Shown here: piece after piece, positions 63,352 to 64,000 of the stretch
Layout of the letters: each line of letters starts with the position of its first letter
How positions within the stretch are numbered: the stretch's first letter is position 1
DNA from: Lactuca virosa
Taxonomy: Eukaryota; Streptophyta; Magnoliopsida; Asterales; Asteraceae
Assembly (NCBI GenBank): GCA_928212115.1
Contig: CAKMRJ010000001.1
Span: forward strand, 187,042,670-187,106,669
Reading direction: 5' to 3'
DNA length: 64,000 nucleotides
Program-made: the position numbers and the translations under genes
Notes under the pieces: model-generated
Told to the model about the DNA's origin: nothing
Database searches by the model: none
The model's input: only the letters and a program-made list of their open reading frames with translations

Positions 63352-64000
63352 TTATTTGGAGACCAAGTAGTTCACTATATCAGCAAACCAAGGATGGTTC
63401 TGAACAGCAAATAAATGCTCGTCAAAAAAGGTTTCACGAATCGGTGTCGGGTCTTCATGTGGGGTGAGTCGGCTCAGATGATCAGCTACCAAAATTTCTC
63501 TCCCGCTTTTTTCCCTAATCTCTATATTAAATTCCTGTAGCAACAAAATCCATCTGATCAACCTTGGCTTTGAGTCTTTTTTGGAAAGAAGGTACCGAAT
63601 GGCTGCATGATCAGAAAAGATTAAGACTTTCGTCACCAACTATTGTCTAAAATTTTCCAATGCAAAAAAACAATTGAAAACAACTCTTTTTCTGTGGTGG
63701 AGTAATTTGCTTGGGCGTTGTCCAAAGTTTTTGATGCGTAATATATAACAGGAGGAACCTGGTATTTTCTCTATCCTAAAACAACTCCAATAGTGGTGTT
63801 ACTTGCGTCACACATTATCTCGAATGGTAAACTCCAGTCTGGTGGCTGAATAATGGGAGCAGAAGTAAGAAGATTTTTCAGCACATCAAAAGCCTTCTTG
63901 CAATCTTCATTGAAGTCGAATTCAACATCTTTTTGCAGCAGATGACACATGGGAACTGATATCTTTGAAAAATCTTTTATGAACCTCCTATAAACACCTG
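63352..64000 (-). pseudogene. Athila reverse transcriptase end and RNase H (partial, broken)
   Basis: The window edge cuts the reverse transcriptase. The readable text from 63995 down is YRRFIKDFSKIS, CHLLQKDVEFDFNEDC, then RNase H with PFEIMCDASNTTIGVVLG (catalytic Asp), a stop, and VIYYASKTLDNAQANYSTTE. A frame break near 63650 separates it from KVLIFSDHAAIRYLLSKKDS and ILVADHLSRLTPHEDP (63639-63352). The gap between RNase H and the integrase zinc domain has a stop at about 63350. Confidence 0.88.

Larger units (their letters stand above)
32625..64000 (-). mobile_element. Athila-like Ty3/gypsy element, partial, interrupted by S2
   Basis: The 3' LTR is 32625-34140 (TGTTAAAACC...GCATCTAACA) followed by a polypurine tract. 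The internal region continues to 34842, is broken by S2 with its insertions, and resumes at 58957. It then shows an ORF in the envelope-like position (59627-60966), a promoter-like spacer, and integrase and RNase H/reverse transcriptase (62103 to the window edge). Gag, the 5' LTR and most of the reverse transcriptase lie beyond 64000. The integrase text (DVWVIDFMGPFP, GTHFCSRTLE) and the 3' ORF after pol are Athila-type. There is no chromodomain. Scattered stops and frame changes show decay. Confidence 0.88.

Overview
The window is plant nuclear DNA made almost entirely of nested LTR retrotransposons. The clade content (Ty3/gypsy chromoviruses of Tekay/Del type and an Athila-like element), initiator-Met tRNA primer sites, 5-bp target-site duplications (TSDs) and several solo LTRs fit a eudicot with a large, repeat-rich genome. 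The LTR styles look Asteraceae-like (lettuce relatives), but that is inference. I see no intact host gene, tRNA or rRNA. The only host-type coding trace is a broken PPR-protein pseudogene at 800-1462.

Layout. 1-1807: flank with the PPR pseudogene. 1808-11402: one unit holding an old Athila/Tat-like relic and a rearranged non-autonomous element called X-A (3486-8706). 11403 onward: a second copy of that unit, so the locus looks like a direct tandem duplication. The second copy is split by a 9.0-kb Tekay-type element E1 (11678-20663, minus strand, TSD TTATG). It then continues into X-B (from 22081, plus strand), which has LTRs, primer site and gag but no pol. The X-B 3' LTR is broken twice: by solo LTR S1 (28988-32166, TSD GCGTA) and by an Athila-like element on the minus strand (32625 to beyond 64000).

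The Athila element is itself split by a solo LTR S2 (34843-58951, plus strand, TSD TGTAC). S2 contains two further insertions. E2 (35838-45454, TSD GGTGA) is a gag-remnant element without pol, and it carries a Copia-like solo LTR (39961-40713, TSD AATCT). E3 (45998-57171, TSD AAAAT) is a chromovirus with nearly complete gag-pol, inserted in the opposite orientation into an LTR of its own family. The longest chain is relic, X-B, Athila, S2, E2, Copia-like solo LTR: six levels.

How the parts work together. E1 and E3 encode Gag, protease, reverse transcriptase, RNase H, integrase and a chromodomain, all damaged. X and E2 keep LTRs, primer site and Gag remnants, so they would have depended on enzymes supplied by relatives. 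Three chromovirus LTR families share a core promoter (CCCTATTTAA type with telo-box-like motifs) and a U5-proximal block, but each has its own short palindrome.

The most unusual signal is the arrangement of those palindromes. In unrelated families (ACTCGNCGAGT, GTACGCNGGGCGTAC, TGCGATCGCA) they occur in pairs about 21 bp apart, in arrays next to the TATA box. In the chromoviruses a second array lies about 0.6-0.9 kb downstream. The Athila element has a further copy of array plus TATA inside the element, upstream of its 3' ORF. The S2/E3 LTR family instead carries a regular array of about 29.5-bp period. I regard these arrays as the best candidate for an undescribed regulatory system.
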